A stretch of DNA of 64,000 bases from assembly GCF_038502225.1 (NCBI RefSeq), contig NC_091374.1, forward strand, positions 7,187,038-7,251,037. The letters are read 5' to 3'. Position 1 is the stretch's first letter. Every line of letters begins with the position of its first letter. This stretch comes from Cherax quadricarinatus (Eukaryota > Arthropoda > Malacostraca > Decapoda > Parastacidae). Below the pieces are notes generated by a model. The model did no database searches. It saw only the letters and a list, made by a program, of their open reading frames with translations, and had not been told where the DNA came from. Below are positions 49,016 to 59,427 of the stretch, piece after piece. A program made the position numbers and the translations under genes.

Positions 49016-49404
49016 AAGGGTCAGCTGACGAAGACCCCCGTTAAAAATATTCACAAATGAACAAAACGCTCCTGCCACCAACACCGAAGCAGCTGACTGC
49101 AGATCTGCATGTGTTAACCATCTGTCTGCTCTTAGGACTACTTGTCATGCTTAGGACGCACTGCGGCAATATATCTTGACCCAGCGGCGTCTCTTACCTT
49201 TCATCATTATCTAAAACGATCCTGGAAGCGAGATTCCTCGAAGAATTAGAACATGTTTACATCTTCATCTACTAACTCAACGTGCCCTAATGCAATGTAG
49301 ATCAGTGCTAGTACCTACCGTATGTTTGTGGTTGAAGGATTGATGGTATGTATCCACCAGAACAGGTTTGGTAGAAATACCAAATAGGCATGTCAGTAAT
49401 ATGC
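49016..49404. other. Unassigned sequence
   Basis: No feature supported. Confidence 0.5.
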
Positions 49405-49530
49405 TTTAAGAACGTAAGCATAGAAGAGTACTGCAGTGAACCTACTGACCCATACTAGGCAGATCTTACACCCAACCATTCTACCATGTTTGTCTAACGT
49501 ATTTAAAGTCCCAGATAATTTATCTTGATG
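49405..49530 (-). mobile_element. LINE-B family 3' tip, diverged
   Basis: AAGAACGTAAGCATAGAAGA, GTACTGCAGTGAACCTACTG and ACCCATACTAGGCAG are the reverse complement of the LINE-B 3' UTR and tail, with the tail recognisable as a broken TTCTTATG run. Confidence 0.65.
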
Positions 49531-50084
49531 TATTGGGCGAGTTCTGTTTCTAAAACTACTACCTTTCCTGCGCTAGCATATGCCTGTGATTATGTTGTAA
49601 AATCTCTGTCGGCGGCTTTCATTACTGTTTTTTTTATCCTTGGTATTTCTTCGTTAATATTTAGTTTAAGGACTTCGTTTTAAAGTTAGGGATTATATAT
49701 TATGTAAATTTTTCAACATTACATGAATTATGCAGTTCAGGGCAAATGGGATAATAGCTCTTTGGTAGCCAAGCAAAACCGACCGACCAAATCAAACCTA
49801 ACGGAACCTAACTTAGATTGTGACAAATTCTAAGTAGGTTACATTCGGCTGTGTTTGAGTTGATTTGGTTAAAAATAAAAATTCCATCTACACAAAATAT
49901 ATCTAGCACCATTGCACAACTCACTTTATATTTGAAAACTTTCATAATAAAAAATGAAACCCCTGAACTGAGCATTAACCATTTCTTGTAGAGGCGTTCT
50001 AGCTTACAGAGGAACCATAATTTATCTTGACGGACAACTATAACGTGTATGTTCTAGACTAAGACTAGAGGGAAGCATTTTTAA
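49531..50084. other. Unassigned AT-rich sequence
   Basis: No feature supported. Confidence 0.5.
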
Positions 50085-50170
50085 TTTTTATTTTAATCAT
50101 GAGAAAACGCTAAATTCGTGTTGGTTTCTGAGGTATTCAAGTTCGATTCAAGAAGGAGGGGAAGGGAAAA
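50085..50170 (+). repeat. DR1 fragment
   Basis: TTTTAATCATGAGAAAACGC, TAAATTCGTG and GAGGTATTCAAGTTCGATTC align loosely with the DR1 start. Confidence 0.4.
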
Positions 50171-50420
50171 ACAATAACCTGGTGATCCTAGTTAACTCGT
50201 TAACAGTAAAATTTGGTGTGTGGTTCCTCTAATTCACTTAATTGAGGAGGGAACTATTAACGTAGTTGAGGGGAAATATTTGACCTACTTAAGAGGTAAC
50301 TATTGTCCTATGTAATTACAGTAAAACATCGTATGGTTAGTGATCTGCTTGTGCTTCAGATCCGTCAAAACTACAGTACTGAAACACTCTTAGGCTGAGG
50401 GACTAATTACTTTATCTTCC
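50171..50420. other. Unassigned sequence
   Basis: No feature supported. Confidence 0.5.
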
Positions 50421-50570
50421 GTTTATGTCCCTGCAGTGTACTGATAAAGCCAATCAGACTCATCTCTTCCGACATGTCGTTCATATATACTAGAAATAGC
50501 ACTGGTCCCTGAGTGGGTGAACGGGAGGTGGGGGTGATGATCTCTAGTTGTGACTTCCTGGTAATGCAAA
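50421..50570 (-). pseudogene. LINE-C RT fragment, decayed
   Basis: The minus strand encodes QGPVLFLVYMNDMSEEM, the RT block that reads QGSVLGPVLFLVY-NDM in LINE-C. Only about 40 residues are recognisable. Confidence 0.65.
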
Positions 50571-50834
50571 CATTAACTGAGATATGAAAGAGATCATGAT
50601 GCAGCAGGAACTTGAAAATGTACGACAGTGACCCTACAGCAAGCCACCTTCTATCAGGTAGGACCACACCCTTTCATCTGGTTTTTCTGTCGCTCGGAAA
50701 GTTTAAGTTCCTTGAGCAATGCAAAACCTCTCTACACAGTGAAGGACGTTGGCAGCTGATTGAAACTCGCCTCAAGGTCATTCGCCCACAGGTGTTAGGT
50801 CAGGAAATGTAATTTTGCAATAATCATCTCATTT

Positions 50835-51005
50835 CATTAGGATATATACACCGTGAGGTGAATGTCTCCCAGTGTCTATATGCCGAGAGTTTGCTTTAAT
50901 CCTTATTTTAGAGAATTAAATATTCTTTACTGGTGGAGAACAGGTTTCCTGCAACCTCAGTTACCCTCGTGTGGTCGACAGGCTTTATTCCTCATTAACT
51001 GGCCT
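50835..51005 (+). repeat. DR2 copy
   Basis: GGATATATACACCGTGAGGT, CTATATGCCGAGAGTTTGCT, TTAATCCTTATTTTAGAGAA, ACAGGTTTCCTGCAACCTCA and CGTGTGGTCGACAGGCTTTA give the DR2 block order: palindromic TATATACAC part, AATCC part, then the CTGCAACC/GTCGA core. Confidence 0.7.
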
Positions 51006-51249
51006 AACCATTTTTTTTCACTAACCATAATCACACGACGCTTCTCTGCAGTGCACTGATCCAGTTGTTTTAATGGTAACTAAGCCAAGATCCCGTAATC
51101 CAGTGCATGTTAAACTTATTTTGTTTCCTGACAAATAAATTACCACCAATCCTGTTACTTTCCCTGACATGGATCATACATGTCTCGCAGATACTAAATA
51201 CAACATGGGATTATGAATTGCAGATTTTACACATCAAATACCATTTGCT

Positions 51250-51347
51250 TTACACACACACACACACACAGTGAAGAGGCGGGGCCAGGAGCTGAGTATC
51301 GACCAAGGCAACCACAATTAGGTGAGTACACACACACACACACACAT
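51250..51347 (+). mobile_element. LINE-C 3' tip between CA microsatellites
   Basis: GAGGCGGGGCCAGGAGCTGA, GACCAAGGCAACCACAATTA and GGTGAGTACACAC, with (CA)n on both sides. Same structure as 16255-16352. Confidence 0.7.
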
Positions 51348-51872
51348 ACAGATGTACGTTAATCAAAGTTATCCAGATGATTTCTTTGAGTTATCTAGAT
51401 GTTTTCTTTGAGTTAATTGGACGTCTGAAGTGTTTCCTCGTGATATCCAGATGTCTGAAGCTAACCTTTACTTAGCCTTCAGAGAGAGAGCCGACTGACA
51501 CGCTAACACTGATCATGTTTCGCAACACCCTGGCTACATCGGCAGAGCTAAAGCAAGTCCAAGAATGTGGATTACTTGTTCCCACTCACTCAAGACACTT
51601 ACGACACATATCTGGCGCCTATATGTATACATATACATCATTCGTATTTTTTTTCCATTTTTCCCTGACAAACAAAATACACTACCATCTACCCCAGGGA
51701 AAAATTAAACACTTCACTTAAAGCGACATTTTTATCCGTTCTGAACCATTGTGACTTTACTAGTCCAAGACGGACCGAAACGTCATTAGTAAGTGTAAGT
51801 TTTATGATTAAGGGGAAATGAGGAAACATGAGGGAGATCGGTCACTTCTGTTACAGACATCGTCGTCTATAG
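51348..51872. other. Unassigned sequence
   Basis: CAAGACGGACCGAAACGTCA at 51763 is another GAAACGT motif. No gene seen. Confidence 0.5.
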
Positions 51873-51960
51873 CAGTGTTTCTCAACCAGTGGGCCGCGGA
51901 CAGATCACGTGAAAAATATTTCTTACTGCATACCTGAGTTGTTTTCCACCAGCAGACATT
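51873..51960 (+). mobile_element. Possible hAT-type element end
   Basis: CAGTGTTTCTCAACCAGTGG with GCCGCGG resembles the terminal inverted repeat of hAT elements (CAGxGxTTCTCAACC). No matching right end was found, so this is a truncated remnant at best. Confidence 0.4.
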
Positions 51961-52104
51961 TTGGAGGCTGTTGCATCACAGGCCACTCTGTGTTAGCCAG
52001 TAATTATCAGCTGATGTTGTTTTTAGGTATAATTGATATAATATTGTGCACTGACTTTAGTTTATAGTTTGGTAGAAGGTGGACCCTTCACCGTGTTGAG
52101 ACGT

Positions 52105-52969
52105 AGGTGGTCCCTGACCATGTTGACACAGGTGGTCCCTGACCATGTTGACACTTAGGTGGTCCCTGACCATGTTGACACTTAGGTGGTCCCTGACCAT
52201 GTTGACACTTAGGTGGTCCCTGACCATGTTGACACTTAGGTGGTCCCTGACCATGTTGACACTTAGGTGGTCCCTGACCATGTTGACACTTAGGTGGTCC
52301 CTGACCATGTTGACATACTAGGTGGGCCCTGACCATGTTGACACTAGGTGGGCCCTGATCATGTTGACGCATACTAAGTGGGCCCTGACCATATTGACAC
52401 ATAATAGGTGGGCCCTGACCATGTTGACACATACTAGGTGGGCCCTGACCATGTTGACACATACTAGGTGGGCCCTGACCATGTTGACACATACTAGGTG
52501 GGCCCTGACCATGTTGACACATACTAGGTGGGCCCTGACCATGTTGACACATACTAGGTGGGCCCTGACCATGTTGACACATACTAGGTGGGCCCTGACC
52601 ATGTTGACACATACTAGGTGGGCCCTGACCATGTTGACACATACCTAGGTGGCCCCTGACCATGTTGGCACATACTTAGGTGGGCCCTGACCATGTTGAC
52701 ACATACCTAGGTGGTCCCTGACCATGTTGACACATACTTAGGTGGTCCCTGACCATGTTGACACATACCTAGGTGGCCCCTGACCATGTTGACACATACC
52801 TAGGTGGGCCCTGACCATGTTGACACATACCTAGGTGGCCCCTGACCATGTTGACACATACTTAGGTGGCCCCTGACCATGTTGACACATACCTAGGTGG
52901 GCCCTGACCATGTTGACACATACCTAGGTGGGCCCTGACCATGTTGACACATACCTAGGTGGGCCCTCA
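52105..52969. repeat. 27/30/31-bp minisatellite, about 30 copies
   Basis: Units share AGGTGG(G/T)CCCTGACCATG and TTGACAC. The left block has 27-bp units, the middle 30-bp units (ACATACT added), and the right 31-bp units (ACATACCT). ORFs through it on both strands are artefacts. Confidence 0.97.
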
Positions 52970-53085
52970 GGTAATCAAGTTTGATTCAATGAAAGGGAGA
53001 GTAGTTTCAATACATAAGATCAAAAGTCCCTTACCAGCTTCAAGGCAGTCCTCCCCGAGTCCCCATCCACTCCCTTGAGGGTGTA
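52970..53085 (+). repeat. DR1 copy, diverged
   Basis: AATCAAGTTTGATTCAATGA, AAGATCAAAAGTCCCTTACC and AGCTTCAAGGCAGTCCTCCC follow the second half of DR1. Confidence 0.5.
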
Positions 53086-53349
53086 AAGAAGTAGTGACCT
53101 AAATAGTAACATGAAAGCGGGCTCCATACAGGGGTTGGAGAACACACAAGAGAGGGTGATTTCACATGAGGTTGAAAGAATAAAACAGAACTTAAAATAA
53201 AAACGCCCATGTCAAGTTAAATATATTGTACTCATAAATATAACACACGTAATCTTGGCGCATTTTTCTGTTCGGCAAATTTGTTACGTTAATATGTTGG
53301 ATAATGTATTACTCCTACTTGCTAGAATGCGCGCGACGGATAAGCAGCG
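53086..53349. other. Unassigned sequence
   Basis: No feature supported. Confidence 0.5.
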
Positions 53350-53580
53350 CAGTGTATATACGCAGATGCGTATATATATATCGAAAATTTCCATTAATTC
53401 CATTTTTTGGGGATTAAAGTTCTGTTGGATGTTAGTGAAACAAGTGGTGTGCAGCCTTACTCGCTCTCGTGCAGTTGATAGGCTTAAACGTAACAAACTA
53501 ATTAAAATTTATGATGTTTGTGCCCTGATTGACCCACACGGGTTTATCGCTTCACATAAATGTATAATACATTAGTCACC
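53350..53580 (+). repeat. DR2 copy with end motif
   Basis: GTGTATATACGCAGATGCGT, TTTTTTGGGGATTAAAGTTC, GTGCAGTTGATAGGCTTAAA and finally ACGGGTTTATCGCTTCACAT. It is the best example joining the DR2 body to the GGGTTTAGCGCTTC end motif. Confidence 0.7.
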
Positions 53581-53984
53581 ATTTAGCTGAAACTTCCTTA
53601 GATGACCTCCGTATTTTTCATGATTTATTCGGGATAAAATATCAGAAGAAATAATGTTGGTATCGACTACTCAACCCAACAAGTCACTGTAAAGTGAGCG
53701 CCTGTATGAACATCACTGAACGATTTATATGATATAGATAAGTGAGGTGTGAGCCCCAAGGGAGGGCGTGTGGGTCCCGCCTTGTTTGGATGACCCAGAG
53801 AAAATATTAGCTATTGCTGTTTAAAACAATATCTATCTTTTGTTTTGAAGAGAAGGGAGGGGAGAGAGTGAGGGAGATAGAGCGAGAGGATAAAAGAGGG
53901 AGAAATATATATGCGAGGAAGAGTGGAATAACACCAGAGGTAGTATGATAAAGAATGACTCAGAACTTGGACTAGTGCTCTCTC
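53581..53984. other. Unassigned sequence
   Basis: No feature supported; a purine-rich run lies at 53850-53900. Confidence 0.5.
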
Positions 53985-54335
53985 ATTTCTCCTTGAAGCT
54001 TGGTCATCTTTCTTTGTGCGTGGGATGAGCCATCCCGAGACATGGTGATTACCAAGTAACAGTAACTCCAGTTCTGCTGGAACAAAACCTTTAAAGCTCC
54101 TGTAGATACTGCAGCTAAGTGTAATGCTGGACGATAGCCTCATCTCTGTGGAAGTCTCCCAACTCAAGTTGATTGATCATTACCTCATGTAAAGTCCCTC
54201 TCTGTATGATGGAATATAAGGAAAGAATAGCCAGCTTTTGTTCCCACTATGTAACTATTATCTAGAGCAGGGTGGCAGTACACTGCTGATGCACACAATT
54301 TGACTTAATAAAAAAAACTGTAATTGAGGGAAGTT
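53985..54335 (+). repeat. DR3 dispersed repeat, copy 2
   Basis: GTGGGATGAGCCATCCCGAG, ACATGGTGATTACCAAGTAA, CAGTAACTCCAGTTCTGC and ACACTGCTGATGCACACAAT match 31600-32095 in the same order. Confidence 0.6.
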
Positions 54336-54704
54336 TCCGTAGATTGAGTTATGAATAGTGTTTAATACCAACACTTCGGTTTTAAAAGACGATGACGTTT
54401 ACTCACTCGTGTAAATGTTAACTCTGCATCATGTCAACGGGTTCAACATTTTTTTTTCTTGGAAATTATTGGGAGAGTATAATGCCTATAGAACCGGAGA
54501 TGGATAACAGGCACGATACACAATGATTTTCAAATAATTAATGCAAGTTAAGAGTAGGTTGATGTATGTGTTCAGAGTGTGTATAAAAAAGAAGGGAAGG
54601 AACTTAAAAATTGTCAAACAGCATGCAGAACATTTTTTTAATAAAGAGAACAGGAACAAGAGAGATTGCATAAAATATAAGGGAATAATTAGGTTGAATA
54701 CACA
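54336..54704. other. Unassigned AT-rich sequence
   Basis: No feature supported. Confidence 0.5.
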
Positions 54705-54885
54705 AGGTAAATACACAGAGTATATGCACAGAGATGTGTATCTCTCAGCGTATATCTGCTTAAAATTTAATCCCTTTTTAAGGATTAAACTGTTCTTGAC
54801 GGTTGGTGAACAAGTTACCTGCATAAAGCCTTAATAAAATGACCCTTGTATAGTCGATAGGTTCTAAAGTCCCATTAATCTCTTA
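54705..54885 (+). repeat. DR2 copy
   Basis: AGAGATGTGTATCTCTCAGC, TAATCCCTTTTTAAGGATTA, AACTGTTCTTGACGGTTGGT, GTTACCTGCATAAAGCCTTA and CCCTTGTATAGTCGATAGGT. It contains two nested short palindromes (AGAGATGTGTATCTCT and TAATCC-TTTTTA-GGATTA). Confidence 0.75.
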
Positions 54886-55159
54886 AAAAGATAAAATGTG
54901 TGACAATATTGTTACCAAAGAAGTGAAGGGAAGGTCAGAGATGTTGTGTGCAGAGGAACAAGGTGGTTTTAGAAGAAGGGTATCTGTAGCCTAACAGTTT
55001 ACAGTGAAACACGTATATACATTGATAAGGGAAATGAACTGTTTGCTGTAACATCCACATATCTCGACCATTTATGTGGTGGGAAAATGTTGTTGTTTAA
55101 AGAAATTACTTTTAAAATTGCTCAGTACGGGTTGCAATGGATTACTTATCATAACCAAA
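54886..55159. other. Unassigned sequence
   Basis: No feature supported. Confidence 0.5.
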
Positions 55160-55690
55160 TTTCAGTGTATATATACCGAGAGATACACATCAGTGTGTGT
55201 ATATTTTCAGTATATCTGTATATACATGAAGTTATACACACCTTTCCTCTGTATATACACAGTTACATAAATCGGTGAGTATACACTTAAACATACACAC
55301 CTCAGCGTATATACACACTTCACACATGCTTCGCAGTATACATACACTGAGAGATGTACACCATTGTGTATATACACCTAAGTGTATATTCACTGAGAGA
55401 TGCCCATATCTCAGTATATACACACATACATACACCTCAGTGTATTCAAACAACGTATATGCACATACACATCTCACTGTTTATACACCTCATACATCGC
55501 AGTATACGTATATACACTTATGATATACACCAAAGTGTATATATACACTCAAGATATACATCTAAGTGTATATACACCGAGAGATGCACACATCTCAAGT
55601 GAATACACACTGAGACACATACAGCTCAGTGTATATAGACAACTCTGCGTATATGCACACATTTTTCGCTGTATATACCCTGGATATACA
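55160..55690. repeat. Expanded DR2 palindromic motif array
   Basis: About fifteen irregular units of (T)CAGTGTATATACAC and CGAGAGATGCACA type. Each TATATACACTGAGAG/CTCAGTGTATATA pair is self-complementary. Spacing varies, so this is not a clean tandem array. Confidence 0.75.
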
Positions 55691-55749
55691 CAAAGGGTGA
55701 TGGTTGTTACTAGAGACAGAACAAAGAGGGTGATGCAGAGACTCAAGAT

Positions 55750-55897
55750 TATTTATTTTTTATATCGCGGATAAGCGCTAAATCCGTAGGATCATACGCT
55801 CCTGGGGAAAGGAAAGCAATCGGGTTTGTTGTGAAGATGAGAAAGGTAAATCCAATTTTTCGAATCAAGATCCCTTTACCAGTATCAAGACCCGACC
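55750..55897 (+). repeat. DR1 copy, diverged
   Basis: ATCGCGGATAAGCGCTAAAT, CCGTAGGATCATACGCTCCT and GAATCAAGATCCCTTTACCA keep DR1 block order. Confidence 0.6.
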
Positions 55898-56239
55898 TAT
55901 ACGAGAATGTAACAAAAATATACTTTCTCCTAGAGATATCTACTAAATGACCTTCAAGATGTCTGCCATTTAGAATTATAGATAAATTTGGTCGATTATA
56001 TCATAGGATTATTGTTTGTAACTAATTTTATACGAACTTTCAAGTGGAGGTAAATTAAATCGACCTTTAAGCCTACTGTAACTTTAGTTTTATGGTTAAG
56101 AGTATTGTTGTTGTGAAGTAGCTAGGCAATGTTAGTTCCTCTTTGATAAATGTCGAAGTAGAGTTCTTAGACGTTAATGTTCGTTACTTGAAAATTTTAT
56201 GGCACGTCTTTAACAGCCATTAAATATGATCTTAGATGT
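55898..56239. other. Unassigned sequence
   Basis: No feature supported. Confidence 0.5.
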
Positions 56240-56355
56240 GGTTAGTTAGGTTTTAAAGCCTATTGATTACACCTGTCCTCAAATATCAAAAATTGTTTTG
56301 TCCCTAAAATATGGATTAAAATATATTCTTAAGGCATACACACTGACGGATGTAC
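56240..56355 (-). repeat. DR2 copy, inverted
   Basis: TTAGGTTTTAAAGCCTATTG, TTGTTTTGTCCCTAAAATAT, GGATTAAAATATATTCTTAA and CATACACACTGACGGATG. Confidence 0.55.
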
Positions 56356-56414
56356 ACCCATCGAAGGAAGTTCAAGCCTCCTCCACCCTGTGTTGAATAA
56401 CTCAAACAGGTATA

Positions 56415-56420
56415 TATATA

Positions 56421-56460
<40 letters not shown>

Positions 56461-56540
56461 TATGTGTGTATGACGTGTGTGATTGTGTGTGTGTGATTGT
56501 GTGTGTGATGTGTGTGCGTGATGTGTGTGCGTGTGTGTGT
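56415..56540. repeat. (GT)n with GATGTGTGTGC interruptions
   Basis: GT dinucleotides, then spaced TGTGTGATGTGTGTGCGTGA units. Confidence 0.95.
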
Positions 56541-56700
56541 GGAGAAGAATTCTTCCTTCGTAAGCCATGCGTATCATAAGAGGCGACTAAAATGCCGGGA
56601 TAAAGATGCTAGTATCCCCTTCTCCTGTATAAATTACTAAATATAAAGAGAAGAAAACTACGTTTCTAATTTTTTTTGCTGACCTGCCTCGGTGGGAGAC
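56541..56700 (+). mobile_element. DR5 copy 2: 3' end only
   Basis: GGAGAAGAATTCTTCCTTCG, TAAGAGGCGACTAAAATGCC and GACCTGCCTCGGTGGGAGAC match 35745-35900. It ends in GGGTTTAACGCTTATCCATA, the DR1/DR2 end motif. Confidence 0.75.
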
Positions 56701-56776
56701 GGGTTTAACGCTTATCCATAAATATAAAAATCTAATTTGTGTTTCTTTCTTTTCAGGTGAGTTGAATAGTTTAGCC

Positions 56777-56955
56777 CTGATCCACCTGACGAGGAGAGTG
56801 GGTGTCTGTAGACCCTTGTGTGTCTCGTCTGGTTCCTGATCCACCTGACGAGGAGAGTGGGTGTCTGTAGACCCTTGTGTGTCTCGTCTGGTTCCAGATC
56901 CACCTGACGAGGAGAGTGTCTGTCTGTAGACCCTTGTGTGTCTCGTCTGGTTCCG
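56777..56955. repeat. 59-bp minisatellite, three copies
   Basis: Three tandem copies of GATCCACCTGACGAGGAGAG followed by GTCTGTAGACCCTTGTGTGT and CTCGTCTGGTTCC. Confidence 0.95.
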
Positions 56956-57053
56956 GTAGTTGTAAGATTCGGTCTCTGATTATGTGTATGTTGCTCCCAA
57001 TATATTCTGACTAGTTCTTCAGTTGTTTTTACATATTTCTCTGTTGCAGCTGT

Positions 57054-57310
57054 GTGGCTTAGTATTGCGTAGCAAGGCTTCTGCCTCGTTGTGGCTTAGT
57101 ATTGCGTAGCAAGGCTTCTGCCTCGTTGTGGCTTAGTATTGCGTAGCAAGGCTTCTCCTGCCTCTTTGTGGTTTAGTATCGCGTAGCAAGGCTTCTCCTG
57201 CCTCGTTGTGGTTTAGCATTGCGTAGCAAGGCTTCTGCCTCGTTGTGGTTTAGTATTGCGTAGCAAGGCTTCTCCTGCCTCGTTGTGGTTTAGTATGCTG
57301 TGGCAAGGTC
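57054..57310. repeat. 37/40-bp minisatellite, seven copies
   Basis: Units of GTGGCTTAGTATTGCGTAGC with AAGGCTTCTGCCTCGTT. Four units have an extra TCC (CTTCTCCTGCCTC), giving 40 bp against 37 bp. Confidence 0.95.
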
Positions 57311-57405
57311 TCTAAACCCTTATTTCCGGTAGCTCATTTGTTTCAATCAAATATTTACCTTTCTTGCTTCTTGTGCGTGTGCGAGAGAGAGAGAGAGCGT
57401 GTGTG

Positions 57406-58250
57406 TGTACTCACCTATTCATGGTTGCAGGGGTCGATTCACAGTTCCTGGCCCTGCCCTTGGCTGGTCGCTACTAGGTCCAACTTTCTCCCTGCTTCAT
57501 GAGCTGTATCGTATCTCTTCTTAAAACAATGTGTGGATCCTGCCTCTACTACATCACTCTCCAGATTGTTCCACTTTCTGACAACTCTATGACTGAAAAA
57601 ATACTTCCTAAGATCTGTGACTCATCTGAGTCTTCAACTACCACCACACTGCCCACACAACTACCACCACGTTCCCCACACAAACCATCACACTGTTCAT
57701 ACAACCACCACTTGTTGCTGTGTCCCATCTCTGAAACATCCTCTCACTATCCACCTTGTCAGTTCCTCTCAGTATTTTATGTCCCCCTCCCCCCTTCCCT
57801 ATCCCTTCTGTCCTCCAGTGCCGCTAGGTCGATTTCCCTTAACCTCTCCTCGTAGGACATACCCCTTAGCTCCGGGACTAGTCTTGTTGGATACCTTTGC
57901 ACTTTCTCTAATTTCTTGACGTGGTTGACCAGGTGTGCGTTCCATACTGGTGCCACATACTCCAATATGGCGCCCGTATGCCGCAGCAGTTATTCTGTTG
58001 ATGTGCGCCTAAGATGTACTAGATATTATACTCACCCCAAGATCCTTTTCCTTGAGTGAGGTTTGCAGTCTTTGGCCCCCTAGCCTGTACTCTGTGGTCT
58101 TCTTTGACCTTCCCCAATCTTCATGACTTTGCATTTGTAGGGGTTAAACTCCAGGAGCTAGTTGCTGGACCAGGCTTGCAGCCTGTCAAGATCCTTTTGT
58201 AGTCTTACCTGACCCTTATCCAATTGAATTCTTAGCATTAGAATCACATC
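57406..58250 (-). pseudogene. LINE-C copy, left part (RT palm end, C-terminus, 3' UTR)
   Basis: On the minus strand, from high to low coordinates: DVILML, LQKDLDRLQAWSSN-stop-LLEFNP with KCKVMKIGEG (RT after the FADD box), then MEYVAPVWNAHLVNHVKKLE, VPELRGMSYEERLREID (57777-57965), then the 3' UTR ending GTGAGTAC(AC)n at 57406. Stops at several places and an apparent deletion near 57966 make it dead. The upstream continuation of this reading frame lies at 63775-64000, beyond LINE-G. Confidence 0.82.
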
Positions 58251-59267
58251 CTCCTCCAAGGCCAATGGTATTGATGACTGGACACGCTCGTTGTGCTCCC
58301 GGTTTTTCTGGTGTTTTCACGGTCGCTCTTACGTGCTAGAACTTTAATTTGTGTCATCAATCCTATACGATACATCCCTCTAGCGCCTGGAACCAATCTT
58401 GGGCGGAAAACATTATATACTGAGTAAAAAAAGGAGAATTAGTGTGCACTTCCTAGCAGAGTTTACTGCCAGAGGGGAATCATAGGCCTGTCCCGTGTGG
58501 AAAAATAATAATATTGAACTTTGTGTCAGAGGAAAGAAAGTCTCCCTGAAAGCATTGAGTATACATAGTGTATAGTGTATACTACAGTGGCTCCCTAGTA
58601 TATTGATGATAAAGGCTAAAGTGTCATTTGAAAACAGGTGAATTTGTAAATGAAGTGATAAGCCTATAGAGGCAGGTGCCAGAAGTCGCCAGAAACTTAC
58701 CACAGGTCAGCTGTTTTTAATAATCTTCCTGGCCTGCTAGTGTACTCGCATATAATCTAGTGATACCAGTGAATAGCAGAATACAGTGTTGTAGTAGCAA
58801 CTAACCAGTATTATAATGGTACTTAGTGAAGTGGAGTGACTTTCATTAGTTTCTTTTTCTTGAAATACCAGACGTTACTGTGAATTTCATATAACCTGTA
58901 GTTACCAGCGGTCGCAATATACACAACGAGAAGCAATTATTACTACAGAAAAAGCGCCCTTCCTCCAAAATTTGCACCAGTCAACTATAGTGATAATATA
59001 GCATTTATTGTGGTGGAGACGGAAAAAAAAAAATAGAGAAGCTAGATACAGCGATTGATAAACAAAGGTGGAGGCTCGACCGTTCGTCATTGTAGGAGTG
59101 CCAGCAGTCACCGGCTCTTCAACACGCAAGTTATACTTTTGTATCAATCAAATCACATATTACTCGGGTAGATAATTTCCAGTAGATCCTTCATGTGTTA
59201 GCTCAAATCACCGACCAGTATGGTTTAAATAAGTGACCCACTGATCAGATCAGATAGACTGGTCCGA

Positions 59268-59335
59268 ACCCTTGACTGGTCCGAACCCTTGACTGGTCCG
59301 AACCCTTGACTGGTCCGAACCCTGGACTGGTTTCA
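59268..59335 (+). repeat. 17-bp tandem repeat in the LINE-G 5' UTR
   Basis: Four near-identical units of ACTGGTCCGAACCCTTG, about 95 bases before the ORF1 start. It may have a regulatory role by analogy with monomeric LINE promoters, but this is inference. Confidence 0.9.
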
Positions 59336-59427
59336 AACGGTTTCGTTGTGCACCACCTAGCAGGTTATTAATAGAATATTCAAGAGGTTGCTAGTAGAAT
59401 TGCAGTAAATAAACCATTCAAATCATT

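Noticed and set aside
52088..52663. 191-codon ORF repeating QHGQGPPSMC
   Set aside because: Product of the 27-31-bp minisatellite, open in several frames.
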